64,000 nt of DNA from Methylobacterium longum (lineage in GTDB: Bacteria > Pseudomonadota > Alphaproteobacteria > Rhizobiales > Beijerinckiaceae): assembly GCF_022179385.1 (NCBI RefSeq), contig NZ_BPQS01000017.1, positions 43,552 through 107,551 on the forward strand, in the 5' to 3' direction. A program made the translations under genes and the position numbers. Numbering within the stretch: position 1 is the stretch's first letter; each line of letters opens with the position of its first letter. Shown one piece after another: positions 37,817 to 47,532 of this stretch. Under the pieces are notes generated by a model that saw nothing but the letters and a program-made list of their open reading frames with translations, made no database searches and was not told the origin of the DNA.

Positions 37817-38677
37817 TCAGTGGGCCATGAGCACCGGGAGACGGGCGTGCTCGACGACGTGGCGGGTGACGCCGCCGAGCAGGAACTCGCGGACCCGGCT
37901 GTGGGTGTAGGCCCCCAAGGCCAGCAACGACGCATTCCGCCGTTCCGCCTCGCCAAGAATGGCCGCGCCGACGGCGTGCGGCTCGCTGGCCTCGCGGGTG
38001 ACCGCCTCCGCCACGATGCCATGCCAGCGCAGGTAGGCGCACAGGTCGGCCGCCCGCGCCTCCTCGAAGCGCTCCGTCCGCGCATGCACCACGGTCACCC
38101 GGCCCGCCTCGTGCAGCAGCGTGATGGACTGCCCGATCAGCCGCGTCGCCTCCAGGCTGCCGTTCCAGGCGATCATGACGTGGTCCAGCAGATCGTCGGG
38201 GAGGGTCTTGCCGACCATCAGCGTCGGGCGCCCCACCGAGAACAGCGCCGTGTCGAGCGCGCGACCGGTGAACGGCCGCTCCGGGTCGGGCTGGTCGACG
38301 AGGACGAGATCGCTGACGCGGCCCGCCAGGGTCAGGAGCGGCTCGACCTCGCCGGAGAGTTCGGTCCAGGTCGCGAAGGTGGCGTCCAGGCGCCCGCCCG
38401 ACGCCGCGAAGGGCACGCCCTGGCGCGCGCACCACGCGCGCAGGGCCGCCTGCCCGTCGGCCGCGGCCTCCCGCACGCCCCGCTCGATGGCCTCGATGGT
38501 CGCGCAGTCCATCGGCACGAGGCTCGCCATGCCGGCGAGCACGTGCTCCGGGCCCGGCGCCATGAAGCTGACGTTGATATGCGCGTGCAGCCGCTGGCCC
38601 AGCCGCAGGGCCGCGTCCAGCCGCCGGGTGGCGTCGATGCCCGGGGCGGTGGGAACGAGGAGGCAGCGCAGGTACAT
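37817..38677 (-). CDS. Universal stress protein, tandem UspA domains
   Basis: The 286 residues start MYLRCLLVPTAPGIDATRRL. A second UspA domain begins near VMIAWNGSLEATRLI and ends with the nucleotide-binding loop LGAYTHSRVREFLLGGVT and PVLMAH. This member is more diverged than the others in the window. It follows the cytochrome c gene by 14 bp and is the last gene of a three-gene operon that starts at 39842. Confidence 0.9.
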   Translation of the reverse strand: MYLRCLLVPTAPGIDATRRLDAALRLGQRLHAHINVSFMAPGPEHVLAGMASLVPMDCATIEAIERGVREAAADGQAALRAWCARQGVPFAASGGRLDATFATWTELSGEVEPLLTLAGRVSDLVLVDQPDPERPFTGRALDTALFSVGRPTLMVGKTLPDDLLDHVMIAWNGSLEATRLIGQSITLLHEAGRVTVVHARTERFEEARAADLCAYLRWHGIVAEAVTREASEPHAVGAAILGEAERRNASLLALGAYTHSRVREFLLGGVTRHVVEHARLPVLMAH

Positions 38678-38691
38678 CGGAAACTCCTCGC

Positions 38692-39027
38692 TCAGCGTTC
38701 CAGGCTCTTGAGGTAGGCGATCAGGGCCTCTGCCTGATCCGGGTCGAACCGGAATTCCGGCATGCTCGGATGGCCCGTGCGGATGCCCTCGGCCAGGGCC
38801 TCGCCGAGGTCCTCGACGGGGTAGCGCGTGTGCAGCTCGCGGAAGGGCGGCGCCTCGCGCAGGGGGCTCGCTCCGACCCGCCCCACGGCGTGGCAGCGGG
38901 CGCAGTTGGTCCGGGCGAGGGTCTCGCCCTGCTTGACCTGCCGGTCCCAGGCCGTGGCGGCGCCGGCGGGAAGAAGGATGGCGAGCAGCGCGAGAGCGCC
39001 CGCCGGAATGGTGGCTTTCGGGCGCAT
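38692..39027 (-). CDS. Monoheme cytochrome c, exported
   Basis: The 111 residues have a signal peptide (about 1-26), a heme-binding CARCH (42-46) and a probable axial Met in HPSMPEF (Met89), then the terminal helix AEALIAYLKSLE. It is a small class-I cytochrome carrying electrons in the periplasm, possibly to a terminal oxidase. The start ATG overlaps the USP stop as TGATG, showing translational coupling with the stress-protein genes. Confidence 0.9.
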   Translation of the reverse strand: MRPKATIPAGALALLAILLPAGAATAWDRQVKQGETLARTNCARCHAVGRVGASPLREAPPFRELHTRYPVEDLGEALAEGIRTGHPSMPEFRFDPDQAEALIAYLKSLER

Positions 39028-39842
39028 CAGTGGCTCATCAAGCAGCAGATGGGCGTGGTCGTCAGGACCTCGCGGGTGGCGCCGCCGAAGACCCACTCGC
39101 GCAGGCGGCTGTGCCCATAGGCGCCCATCACGATCAGGTCTGCCTCCTCGCGGTGGGCGAACCGAAGGATCTCGTCCGCGGCGCCGATCTCCGGCCTGTG
39201 CAGCAGGTGCGTGGTGACGGCGACGCAGTGGCCGGACAGGTAGGCGGCGACGTCCTCGGCGCCCTCCTGGTCGGCGCCGGGACCCACCACCGCCACATGA
39301 ACCTCGTCGGCCCGAGTCAGGAACGGCAACGCGTCGTGAACGGCCCGGCGTGCCTCCCGCGTATCCTTCCAGGCCACGACGACCCGTCGCGCCGCGAGGC
39401 TCTCCACACCCGGCGGCGCGATCAGCACCGGGCGCCCGACCTCCATCAGGAGCGCCCCAGCCGGAACGCCCATCGGACCCGGGTCGCCGTCTGCAGGGCC
39501 GTTCCGGCCGACGACCACGAGATCGGCGGCGCGCGCCGCGCTGGCGAGGTAGATCAAAGGCGCGGTCGGAGCCGAGCGCCAGCCCGTCCCGTGCGCCGCC
39601 CCGGCCTCGCGCTGGAACAAGGCCTTGGCCGCCGCGAGCTGCTCGTCCGCCAGGCGCTCCTCGATGGCCCAGACGCGCTCGACCTCCAGCATGTCGCCGA
39701 CCGGCATGGGGGCCAGGACCGGGCGCGCCGCGACGCCGGTCAGCGTGGCCTCGAAACGCCCGGCGAGGCTTGCCGCCAGCTGGACGCGGTCCGCCGCCGC
39801 GGCCCCGAGATCGACCGAGACCATGATGTTGGAGATCTTCAT
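39027..39842 (-). CDS. Universal stress protein, tandem UspA domains
   Basis: The 271 residues start MKISNIMVSVDLGAAAADRV. The second domain begins at RRVVVAWKDTREARRAV and ends GAYGHSRLREWVFGGATRE and CCLMSH. It closely resembles the proteins at 3638 and 51765. A FixK-type box lies 69 bp upstream, so it heads the USP-cytochrome c-USP operon. Confidence 0.92.
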   Translation of the reverse strand: MKISNIMVSVDLGAAAADRVQLAASLAGRFEATLTGVAARPVLAPMPVGDMLEVERVWAIEERLADEQLAAAKALFQREAGAAHGTGWRSAPTAPLIYLASAARAADLVVVGRNGPADGDPGPMGVPAGALLMEVGRPVLIAPPGVESLAARRVVVAWKDTREARRAVHDALPFLTRADEVHVAVVGPGADQEGAEDVAAYLSGHCVAVTTHLLHRPEIGAADEILRFAHREEADLIVMGAYGHSRLREWVFGGATREVLTTTPICCLMSH

Positions 39843-39910
39843 GACCGTCTCCCGCTGCCGGAATTCCGGCGCCGTCTTGGGGAGCGTGGCCGGGGTTCGC
39901 AGCGTCGGCC

Positions 39911-39924
39911 TTGATCCATCTCAA
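39911..39924. promoter_or_regulatory. FNR/FixK-type box before the USP-cytochrome c operon
   Basis: TTGATCCATCTCAA is 69 bp upstream of the start at 39842. Confidence 0.6.
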
Positions 39925-39999
39925 GGGGCGCGACGGGCAATCCGGGTGCTCCGGAGGACCGAGCTCAAGATGCGCGGATCGAGCCTCAACCGGCGCAGC

Positions 40000-40644
40000 T
40001 CAGGCGAGGGTCAGGCGGTCCTCGACGGCTCGAACGCCGGGGGCCGACCACGCCGCCCGCTCGGCGAGCTCGCGTTCGCGCCAGACATCGACGCATCCAT
40101 CGAGGGTGACCGTGTCGCCATCGACGTGCACGCGGATCGTGTCCGGGTCCCGCGCGCTCCGCTGCAGGGCCGCGCGGATGCGGGACTTCACGTCGGCGGC
40201 CCGGGCCGGCGGCTTCACGGCGATGAGGTTGACGATGTCGGTGACGCCGGCCAGCCGCCGCAGGGCCTTATCGACGGCTGCCTTCTGGTGGTAGTGCGGC
40301 ACGCATCCGTGGAGCGTGACGCGGCCCTGCTCGACCTTGAGCGTGACCGAGTCCCGGGGGATGCGCGCGTCCCACTGGATCACCCGGGCGCAGCGCTCGG
40401 CCAGGGCCTCGTCGCCGACCCTCGGATCATCCGGGTAGCGGACCTCGATCCGCTCGATCACGCCGCGCACGCCGCGGACCCGCAGCACGACGCGCTCGGC
40501 GATGCCTCGTTCGGCGTAGTTCCGGACGTGCCCGGTGAGCGTCACGATGCCGTTCTCGACCGTGACGCCGATCTGCGCCGCGTCGATCATCGGGGCGTAT
40601 TCCAGCTCGTCGAGCACGTGCCGGCGCACGGTGATGTCGTCCAT
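40000..40644 (-). CDS. BON-domain protein with three BON repeats
   Basis: The 214 residues contain three BON domains (VENGIVTLTGHV, VEQGRVTLHGCV and VDGDTVTLDGCV) and end AVEDRLTLA. It is a paralogue of the gene at 4532-5179 and shares the same start region (I used MDDITVRRHV at 40644). No signal peptide is seen. It follows the small protein gene and probably shares the box at 40929. Confidence 0.88.
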   Translation of the reverse strand: MDDITVRRHVLDELEYAPMIDAAQIGVTVENGIVTLTGHVRNYAERGIAERVVLRVRGVRGVIERIEVRYPDDPRVGDEALAERCARVIQWDARIPRDSVTLKVEQGRVTLHGCVPHYHQKAAVDKALRRLAGVTDIVNLIAVKPPARAADVKSRIRAALQRSARDPDTIRVHVDGDTVTLDGCVDVWRERELAERAAWSAPGVRAVEDRLTLA

Positions 40645-40670
40645 CGCCCGTCTCCTCGGTTCGGTGGGGT

Positions 40671-40871
40671 TCAAAGGGCGAGCCAGAGCAGCACCGGCGT
40701 CACCGCCGAGGCTGCAAGGGCCAGCGCCAGGGCCTGCAGGCTGCCGATGCTCCGGTAGCGATAGCCATCCGAGACGACCCGCCGGCCCGCGTCGTTCCGA
40801 GGCGCCAGCCCGACCGGTACCCGCACGCGGCGCACCGTCTGGATGTAGGTGGTTCGAAGCACCAGGGTCAT
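40671..40871 (-). CDS. Small single-helix membrane protein
   Basis: The 66 residues start MTLVLRTTYIQTVRRVRV and end with one hydrophobic segment (SLQALALALAASAVTPVLLWLAL). A GGGAG ribosome-binding site precedes the ATG at 40871. The longer frame to 41006 overlaps the phosphoketolase start and is not preferred. It lies before the BON gene on the same strand. Function is unknown. Confidence 0.62.
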   Translation of the reverse strand: MTLVLRTTYIQTVRRVRVPVGLAPRNDAGRRVVSDGYRYRSIGSLQALALALAASAVTPVLLWLAL

Positions 40872-40928
40872 CGTCCGCTCCCGTCCTGCCCGACGGAGGC
40901 CATTCTGCCGGCCATCGCCGGGCCCGCT

Positions 40929-40942
40929 TTGATCCAGCTCAA
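40929..40942. promoter_or_regulatory. FNR/FixK-type box in the divergent xfp region
   Basis: TTGATCCAGCTCAA lies between the divergent starts at 40871 (58 bp) and 41005 (62 bp). A single site could control both units. Confidence 0.62.
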
Positions 40943-41004
40943 CGCCGCCGGTCCGGCCCCCCGGCACGGTCGACGCCGGGATCAGCACCCGCCCGGAGGC
41001 CGGC

Positions 41005-43548
41005 ATGGACGCGACGCACGGAACCAGGGAGCGCCACGCGAGCGGACATCGGGATGACAGGCGCGCGCTGCCGTTCGTGCCGGGGCCGCTCGGACCCGAC
41101 AGCCTCCAGCGGATCGACGCCTACTGGCGGGCCGCGAACTACCTGTCGGTCGGGCAGATCTACCTCATGGCCAACCCGCTCCTGCGCGAGCCGCTCAAGC
41201 CCGAACACGTCAAGCCGCGGCTCCTCGGCCATTGGGGCACGACGCCCGGCCTCAACTTCATCTACGCGCACCTGAACCGGGTCATACGCCAGCGCGACCT
41301 CGACATGATCGCGGTCTGGGGGCCCGGCCACGGCGCGCCGGGGCTCGTGGCCAACGCGTACCTGGAGGGCACCTACAGCGAGATCTACCCGGACGTGGCG
41401 CAAGACCTCGACGGGATGGCGCGCCTGTTCCGGCAATTCTCGTTTCCCGGGGGCATCCCGAGCCACGCCTCGCCCGAGCTGCCGGGCTCGATCCACGAGG
41501 GCGGCGAGCTCGGCTATGCCCTGGCGCACGCCTTCGGGGCCGCCCTCGACAGCCCGGGCCTGACCGTCGCCTGCGTGATCGGTGACGGCGAGGCCGAGAC
41601 GGGGCCGCTCGCCGCCTCCTGGCACGCGAACAAGTTCCTGGACCCGAGGACGGATGGCACCGTCCTGCCGATCCTGCACCTCAACGGCTACAAGATCGCC
41701 AGCCCGACGCTCCTCGCCCGCATGCCCGCCGACGAGCTTCGCAGCCTTCTCGTCGGCTACGGCTACGCGCCGACCTTCGTCGAGGGCGACGAGCCGGCCC
41801 CGATGCACCAAGCCATGGCCACGGCCCTCGATGCGGCCTGCGATGCCATCGCGGATATCCGCAGGCGCGCCGGCCACGGAGAGGCCGGGCGGCCGCGGTG
41901 GCCCATGATCGTGCTGCGCAGCCCCAAGGGCTGGACGGGGCCGGACCGGGTGGACGGCAAGCCGGTCGAGGGCACCTGGCGCTCGCACCAAGTGCCCGTG
42001 GCGGCCGTGCGGGAGAACGCCGGGCACCGCGCGATCCTGGAATCCTGGATGCGATCCTACCGGCCGGAGGAGCTGTTCGCGGAGGACGGATCGCTCGTCG
42101 TCGACCTCGCCGCGCTGCCGCCGCAGGGGCCGCGGCGCCTCTCGGCCAACCCGCACGCCAACGCGCACAGGAGCGCGCCGCTGCGCCTGCCGGACCTGGG
42201 CCGCGTCGCCGTCGCCGTGCCGGAGCCCGGCCGCCTCACGGCCGAAGCCACCCGCGTGCTCGGGACCTACCTGCGCGAAATCCTGACCCTGAACGCGGCG
42301 AGCCGGAACTTCCGCATCATGGGGCCGGACGAGACCGCCTCGAACCGGCTGGACGCGGTGTTCGCGGTGACGGGCCGCGCCTGGCAGGACGAGATCCTGC
42401 CGGGCGACGACCACCTCCGGCGCGACGGCCGCGTCATGGAGGTGCTGAGCGAACACCTCTGCGAGGGCTGGCTGGAAGGCTACGTGCTCACCGGGCGGCA
42501 CGGCCTGTTCGCAACCTACGAGGCCTTCGCCCACGTCGTCGATTCGATGGTGAACCAGCACGCCAAGTGGCTGAAGTCCTCGCGCGACCTGCCCTGGCGC
42601 CGGCCGGTGCCGTCCCTCAACATCCTGCTCTCGTCCCACGTCTGGCGGCAGGACCACAACGGCTTCAGCCACCAGGATCCCGGCTTCATCGACTTCGTGG
42701 CGAACAAGCGCGGGGACACGGCGCGGATCTACCTGCCGCCGGACGCGAACACCCTTCTCTGCGCCATGGACCACTGCCTGCGGACCTACGACCGCATCAA
42801 CGTGGTCGTGGCCGGCAAGCAGCCCGCCCTGCAGTGGCTCGCCCTGGACGAGGCCGCCCGGCACTGCGCGGCCGGCGCCGGGATCTGGGACTGGGCCTCG
42901 AACGAGGGCGATGCGGGCCCGGACGTGGTCATGGCCTGCGCGGGTGACGTTCCGACCCTGGAGACGCTCGCGGCCGTGGACTGGCTGCGCCGGCACCTCC
43001 CGGAACTCAGGGTCCGGGTGGTGAACGTCGTCGACCTGATGACGCTGCCCGCCCCCGAGACGCACCCGCACGGGCTCGATGCCTCGACCTTCGACAGCGT
43101 GTTCACGCGCGACCGGCCGGTGGTGTTCGCCTACCACGGCTACCCGTGGCTGATTCACCGGCTGACCTACAAGCGGACGAACCACGGCAACTTCCACGTG
43201 CACGGGTTCATCGAGGAGGGCACGACCACGACGCCCTTCGACATGTGCGTGTTGAACCGGCTCGACCGCTATCATCTCGCCCAGGCCGCGATCCGGGCCG
43301 TCCCGCGACTGGGCGCCCGGGCCGAGCACGCCGAGGAGGCGCTCCGGGACGCGCTCGCCGCCCATCGCGAGCACGTCCGCCGGACCGGCGACGACCTGCC
43401 GGAGGTGCGGGATTGGACCTGGCCGGAACGGTCCGCCACCGAGGACCACGACCGCCGGATCGAGGGCGACATCATGCAGTGCGGCCCGACCGACGCGGAC
43501 GAGCCCGGTCGGGCCGGGACCGTCGACGGCTGGACGGTGGTCACCTGA
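41005..43548 (+). CDS. xfp: Xylulose-5-phosphate/fructose-6-phosphate phosphoketolase
   Basis: The 847 residues are somewhat longer than the common 790-830. Signature parts in order are [19 protein letters not shown], the thiamine-diphosphate site [19 protein letters not shown] (about 193-211) with HLNGYKI, and the [17 protein letters not shown] segment near 550. The enzyme cleaves xylulose-5-P or fructose-6-P with phosphate to acetyl-phosphate plus a shorter sugar phosphate. Acetate kinase follows 9 bp later. The FixK-type box suggests that this fermentative bypass is induced at low oxygen. Confidence 0.96.
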   Translation: MDATHGTRERHASGHRDDRRALPFVPGPLGPDSLQRIDAYWRAANYLSVGQIYLMANPLLREPLKPEHVKPRLLGHWGTTPGLNFIYAHLNRVIRQRDLDMIAVWGPGHGAPGLVANAYLEGTYSEIYPDVAQDLDGMARLFRQFSFPGGIPSHASPELPGSIHEGGELGYALAHAFGAALDSPGLTVACVIGDGEAETGPLAASWHANKFLDPRTDGTVLPILHLNGYKIASPTLLARMPADELRSLLVGYGYAPTFVEGDEPAPMHQAMATALDAACDAIADIRRRAGHGEAGRPRWPMIVLRSPKGWTGPDRVDGKPVEGTWRSHQVPVAAVRENAGHRAILESWMRSYRPEELFAEDGSLVVDLAALPPQGPRRLSANPHANAHRSAPLRLPDLGRVAVAVPEPGRLTAEATRVLGTYLREILTLNAASRNFRIMGPDETASNRLDAVFAVTGRAWQDEILPGDDHLRRDGRVMEVLSEHLCEGWLEGYVLTGRHGLFATYEAFAHVVDSMVNQHAKWLKSSRDLPWRRPVPSLNILLSSHVWRQDHNGFSHQDPGFIDFVANKRGDTARIYLPPDANTLLCAMDHCLRTYDRINVVVAGKQPALQWLALDEAARHCAAGAGIWDWASNEGDAGPDVVMACAGDVPTLETLAAVDWLRRHLPELRVRVVNVVDLMTLPAPETHPHGLDASTFDSVFTRDRPVVFAYHGYPWLIHRLTYKRTNHGNFHVHGFIEEGTTTTPFDMCVLNRLDRYHLAQAAIRAVPRLGARAEHAEEALRDALAAHREHVRRTGDDLPEVRDWTWPERSATEDHDRRIEGDIMQCGPTDADEPGRAGTVDGWTVVT

Positions 43549-43557
43549 GGCGGGGCG

Positions 43558-44673
43558 ATGATCCTCGTCCTCAATGCTGGTTCCTCCAGCCTGCGCTGCG
43601 CCCTGTTCCGGCCGGGTGCGTGCGAACCGGCCTGGCACGCCCATGTCGCCGATATCGGGCGACAGCCTCGGATCACGGTCGACGGCATCGCCTCCGACGG
43701 GGAGCGCCCGCCGGCGGGCGACCACGCGACCGTCGCCCGCCGGCTGTTCGAGCGGCTGCCCGCCGCGCCGTCGGCGGCCGGGCACCGGGTCGTCCATGGC
43801 GGCACGCGCCACGCGGCGCCGGTCCGCCTCGATGCGGACGTCATGCTGGCGCTGGAGGGCCTCGTGCCGCTGGCCCCGGCGCACCAGCCGCAGGCGCTCG
43901 CCTGCATCCGGGCGGTCGGAGAGACCTGGCCGGACCTGCCGCAGGTCGCCTGCTTCGACACGGCCTTCCACAGGACGCAGGCGCGGCTGGCCCAACTCTA
44001 CCCGCTGCCGCGCGCCCTCATCGACGAGGGGCTCGTGCGCTTCGGCTTTCACGGGCTGTCCTACGCCCATCTCGCCCGGGCTTACCCGAGCGGGCGGATC
44101 CTGGCCGCCCATCTCGGCCACGGGGCCAGCCTGTGCGCGATCCGGGACGGGCGCAGCGTCGCCACGACGATGGGCTTCACGACGCTCGACGGGCTGATGA
44201 TGGGCACCCGCAGCGGCGCAGTCGACCCGGGCCTCGTGCTGTACCTGATCCGGGAGCGTGGCCTGTCACCCGACGCGGTGGCCGATCTCCTGAACGCCCG
44301 GTCGGGCCTTCTCGGCGTCTCCGGCATCAGCGACGACGTGCAGGTCCTGGAGGCGAGCGACGCGGTGGCGGCGCGCGAGGCCCTGGATCTGTTCACCTAC
44401 CGGATCGTGCGGGAGGCGGGCTCGCTCATCGCCGCCCTCGGCGGGGTCGACACCATCGTCTTCACCGGCGGCATCGGTGAGCACGCCGCGCAGGTTCGCA
44501 CCGACGTCTGCCGCGCGCTGGCATTCGCGGGCGTCGTCCTCGACGAGGGGGCCAATGCCGGCGGCGCGGGGAGGATCGAGGCGTCCGGCTCGGCGGTCGC
44601 GGTCCGCGTCGCGCCCGCGAACGAGGCGCGCGAGATCGCCCTGTCGGTGAGCGACGTGCTCGGGCCGATGTGA
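43558..44673 (+). CDS. ackA: Acetate kinase
   Basis: The 371 residues are a little shorter than the usual 400. Motifs include LNAGSSSLR at the start, GFHGLSYAHLA, GHGASLCAI, TMGFTTLDGLMMGTRSG and FTGGIGEHAA. The enzyme converts acetyl-phosphate plus ADP to acetate plus ATP. With the upstream phosphoketolase, 9 bp away, it forms a two-step route from sugar phosphate to acetate and one ATP without pyruvate dehydrogenase. Confidence 0.95.
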   Translation: MILVLNAGSSSLRCALFRPGACEPAWHAHVADIGRQPRITVDGIASDGERPPAGDHATVARRLFERLPAAPSAAGHRVVHGGTRHAAPVRLDADVMLALEGLVPLAPAHQPQALACIRAVGETWPDLPQVACFDTAFHRTQARLAQLYPLPRALIDEGLVRFGFHGLSYAHLARAYPSGRILAAHLGHGASLCAIRDGRSVATTMGFTTLDGLMMGTRSGAVDPGLVLYLIRERGLSPDAVADLLNARSGLLGVSGISDDVQVLEASDAVAAREALDLFTYRIVREAGSLIAALGGVDTIVFTGGIGEHAAQVRTDVCRALAFAGVVLDEGANAGGAGRIEASGSAVAVRVAPANEAREIALSVSDVLGPM

Positions 44674-44736
44674 GCGCGCCCGTCACCGAGGAAGCGTCGG
44701 CGCGACCGCCAACCGTTCCGGTCCGGGCGTCGCGGG

Positions 44737-45612
44737 TTACCGCTTCAGGTAGGCGGGGTCGAAATCGGCGACCGCCGTCAGCCCATCCCAGTCCTCGATG
44801 GTCATCCACCGGCCTCGCCATGTGACGAGCCCGGCCCAGTGAAGCCTCTTCACGGTACGGTTCACGTGGACCGCCGTCAGGCCGAGGGCGCTGCCGAATT
44901 CCGCCCGCGTCAACGGCATGGAAAACCGGGACGCCTCGGTCAGGCCGGCGGCTGCCGCCCGCGTGAAGAGTTCGCAGATCAGGTGCGCCATCCCCGCGTA
45001 CGCCTGGCGGTGCCCCGCGTTCAGGAGCCAGCGACGGGTCGTGGCCAGCTCGAAGGCCGTTTCGAGCTGCAGCATCCTGGCGATGCGGGGATGCCGCGCC
45101 GTGAGACGCCTCAAGGCATCATGGGGGATGACGCCGATGCGACACGGGGTGAGCGAGGCGATCACGTGATCCATCCGCCGTCGGAGGAGGCCCTGGAGGT
45201 CCAGAAAGTCGCCGGGCAGTTGCAGGCCGAGGATCTGCGGCCTCGCGGTCTCCAGGGGGATGTAGCGGCAGGTCCAGCCATCCAGAAGGAGCCGGCATTC
45301 GGCGGGCACGTCGTCCTCGCGCACGATCTCCCGGTCGGCCTCGATCGCTACGACCCGGGATACGGACGCGGCGAGGGCGTCGATCTCCGAGGCCGAGGCA
45401 CCGGACCGATCCAGCCTGCGCCTGAGGGCGAGGGTCCAATCCACGCGCGACGCACGGGCAGGTTCGCGGGCGATCTGCCCCTGGCGCCAGTGCGGGCCGC
45501 GCGCGCGCGCCGGTCGGCGCGTCGAGCCAGCGGGCGGTTGCGCGGCATCGCACCGGTCCGCGACCGCCGCTTGGTTCGGCCTCGACGGTGTATCTCCGTC
45601 AACCACGGACAT
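44737..45612 (-). CDS. Crp/Fnr-family transcription regulator
   Basis: The 291 residues from MSVVDGDTPSRP include a long basic N-terminal tail. A cyclic-nucleotide-type beta-roll follows (EIVREDDVPAECRLLLDGWTCR to LGLQLPGDFLDL), then a long dimer helix and a C-terminal helix-turn-helix (LTRAEFGSALGLTAVHVNRTVKRL). No FNR-type cysteine cluster is evident. It is convergent with ackA (63 bp between stops). Its targets may be its neighbours. Confidence 0.88.
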   Translation of the reverse strand: MSVVDGDTPSRPNQAAVADRCDAAQPPAGSTRRPARARGPHWRQGQIAREPARASRVDWTLALRRRLDRSGASASEIDALAASVSRVVAIEADREIVREDDVPAECRLLLDGWTCRYIPLETARPQILGLQLPGDFLDLQGLLRRRMDHVIASLTPCRIGVIPHDALRRLTARHPRIARMLQLETAFELATTRRWLLNAGHRQAYAGMAHLICELFTRAAAAGLTEASRFSMPLTRAEFGSALGLTAVHVNRTVKRLHWAGLVTWRGRWMTIEDWDGLTAVADFDPAYLKR

Positions 45613-46235
45613 GCTGCGCCCTCCAGTTCCACAGGACGGAAGACAGGTTGGGGGCACGATGCGGTCGCGCCTTGCGGTGAATCAAACAATCTCGGTTCGG
45701 AGCACCATTCGCCTCGCCCCGCTCGAACCAGATCCGGCATCCGATGGGTCGGGGCGTCGCGACGCGCGCCGGCTTCGACCCGCCGTCACGATCCCCGTGT
45801 CCGACGTCGAGGCCGGAGCGGCAGTCGCCGAGAGCGACCGGCCGCACCCAACGGCACAGGAGGCGGTCGCCCTCGGTCGTCCAGTCCGGGGAGCCGATCA
45901 GCCGGGCGGCGCCGCCCGCGTCCCGTGCCAGAGCGCCGCGTCGCGGCGGCCGTCCGGTCGGAGCGGTGCCACGCTCTCGGAGCCGCGCCCGGCTCTGCCG
46001 TCCGGATGCTCCGGGCAAGGCGCCAGGGTCACGCGGCACAGCAAGGCACAGCGCGGCAGAGAGTGGCCGGCCATCCCGGCCTCCGCCGTCGCGCCGAGAG
46101 CGGCCGCCGGCGCGGGCGTTCCACGGGGCGTGGCCGCCTCCTCAGCGCAGGGCGACGGTGCGGTCCTCGATGGCTCGCTCGCGCGTCGCGCGTCGGGGCC
46201 GTGCGCTCCTCCCCGGCGCTGGGGGAGGGGAACCT
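45613..46235. other. Intergenic stretch between two regulator genes, no gene recognised
   Basis: This is 623 bp of high-GC DNA with overlapping Arg/Pro-rich open frames and no motifs. No palindromic operator stood out. Confidence 0.5.
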
Positions 46236-46922
46236 TCAATCCTCGACGAAGCGGCGCAGCCGGGCGCGCCGGAGGCTGACCTGGCGCCCGGCTGCGCGCA
46301 GCAGCGCCCCGTCCTCCTCCAGGTGCGAGAAGGTGCGCGACACGGTCTCGATGGTGAGACCGAGGTGATCCGCGATGTCGCGCCGGGTCATCGGCAGGGC
46401 GAAGGTGCCGGTGCCGCCGAGACGCTCGTCGACCTCCATGAGGAAGGTCGCGACGCGCTCCACCGCGGAGCGCCGGCCGAGCAGCAGCATGTGGTCCTGG
46501 GCGTAGCGAAGGCCGCTCGCCGCCATGGCCCAGAGCTGGCAGGCCACCTCGGCGCTGCGGGTCGCGGCGCGTTCGATCCCCCGGCGGCGGAAGATCAGCA
46601 CCCGGGTGTCCGACAGGGCCTCGGCCGTGTGCCGGTGCATCTCGCCCTGCTCGAACCCGAACAGGTCGCCGGGCAGGTGGAAGCCGGTGATCTGGCGCCG
46701 GCCGTCGCTCAGCACCTTGTGGGTGCGCACCGCGCCGCTGACGACCTTGTAGACGAATTCGGCCTCCTCACCCTCGCCGTAGATCTCCTCCTCGCGGGCG
46801 TAGGCGAAGGGGGTGCCGAGGAGCTCGGGGCAGCCCGCGAAGAGCGCGATCCCGGGCTTGCCGCCGGCGGCGACGTTCGCGGTCACGCGCGCGGATGGGG
46901 GCAGGGTGATCTCGGCGGCCAT
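46236..46922 (-). CDS. fixK: FixK/FnrN-type Crp-family regulator
   Basis: The 228 residues have a beta-roll (EIYGEGEEAEFVYKVVSGAVRTH to GFHLPGDLFGFEQG), a dimer helix, and the HTH motif MTRRDIADHLGLTIETVSRTFSHLEEDG typical of FixK/Fnr. No N-terminal cysteine cluster is present, which favours FixK over true FNR. A FixJ-like site lies 91 bp upstream, and FixL/FixJ genes follow at 48-50 kb. The natural reading is that FixJ activates fixK and FixK activates genes with TTG-N8-CAA boxes. Confidence 0.85.
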   Translation of the reverse strand: MAAEITLPPSARVTANVAAGGKPGIALFAGCPELLGTPFAYAREEEIYGEGEEAEFVYKVVSGAVRTHKVLSDGRRQITGFHLPGDLFGFEQGEMHRHTAEALSDTRVLIFRRRGIERAATRSAEVACQLWAMAASGLRYAQDHMLLLGRRSAVERVATFLMEVDERLGGTGTFALPMTRRDIADHLGLTIETVSRTFSHLEEDGALLRAAGRQVSLRRARLRRFVED

Positions 46923-47012
46923 CGCTTCTCTCCTCGTCCGCGTGGGGTGAGGAGACCTTGTCGGGGTCGTGGCCCCGGCGAAATTCCGGGCGGTCTCTTA
47001 AGCAGCTCCGCG

Positions 47013-47028
47013 TAAGGGGATCTACCTA
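47013..47028 (-). promoter_or_regulatory. FixJ-like binding site upstream of fixK
   Basis: Read on the minus strand the site is TAGGTAGATCCCCTTA. It agrees at 12 of 16 positions with a FixJ consensus I remember as TAAGTAATTTCCCTTA. It lies 91 bp before the fixK start, overlapping the stop of the small gene next to it. Confidence 0.45.
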
Positions 47029-47268
47029 GGGTGCCGGCGGAGGCTCAGCCCCGCTCAGGGGCACGAAGATCCATCCACCCCCGGGGTCGGGAGCCGCGGC
47101 CCATGAGAACCGCGCCGCGAGGAGCGACGCGACGGTCGTGGCCAACGCGTAGGCCACCAGGGCCAGGACTAGGGTGACCGCGTCGGGATGTCGGCGAAAC
47201 CCATGGACCGTTACGCATCCGGAGGTGAAGGCTGCGCCGATGACGCGCGTGGCGGGCTCGATCGGCAT
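47026..47268 (-). CDS. Small membrane protein, unknown function
   Basis: The 80 residues start MPIEPATRVIGAAFTSG with a GAGAGG ribosome-binding site. One hydrophobic segment (AVTLVLALVAYALATTVASLLAARF) spans about 32-56. The frame continues up to 47340, but the FixK-type box at 47385 and the ribosome-binding site favour 47268. No family is known to me. Confidence 0.55.
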   Translation of the reverse strand: MPIEPATRVIGAAFTSGCVTVHGFRRHPDAVTLVLALVAYALATTVASLLAARFSWAAAPDPGGGWIFVPLSGAEPPPAP

Positions 47269-47384
47269 GACAGACCTCTCAGCCGGTTCCAACGGGCGGA
47301 GCATCCTGCCGGGGCCCGGCATGGCCTTGACGGCGGTCAACGCAATCGAGGGACGGCGAAGCGCGCCGTTACGGGCCCGGGCCG

Positions 47385-47398
47385 TTGACCTGGGTCAA
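47385..47398. promoter_or_regulatory. FNR/FixK-type box (palindromic)
   Basis: TTGACCTGGGTCAA is close to a perfect dyad and lies 117 bp before the small-protein start at 47268. Confidence 0.55.
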
Positions 47399-47532
47399 AG
47401 CCACCCGAGGCCGCGCCCGCAATCCTGGACGCCAGCCGGACCGGGGAAGGCACACGAGATCCCCTCGCGTGGGCCATGGGCCGATCCGCGCAAGCCGCCG
47501 CACCCGCGAAGTCCCGCGGCGGGCTGGTGATC

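Noticed and set aside
40939..44121. Open minus-strand frame of 1060 codons opposite xfp and ackA.
   Set aside because: It lies entirely antisense to two well-recognised genes. The composition is Arg/Gly/Val-rich without motifs. It is explained by third-position GC bias.
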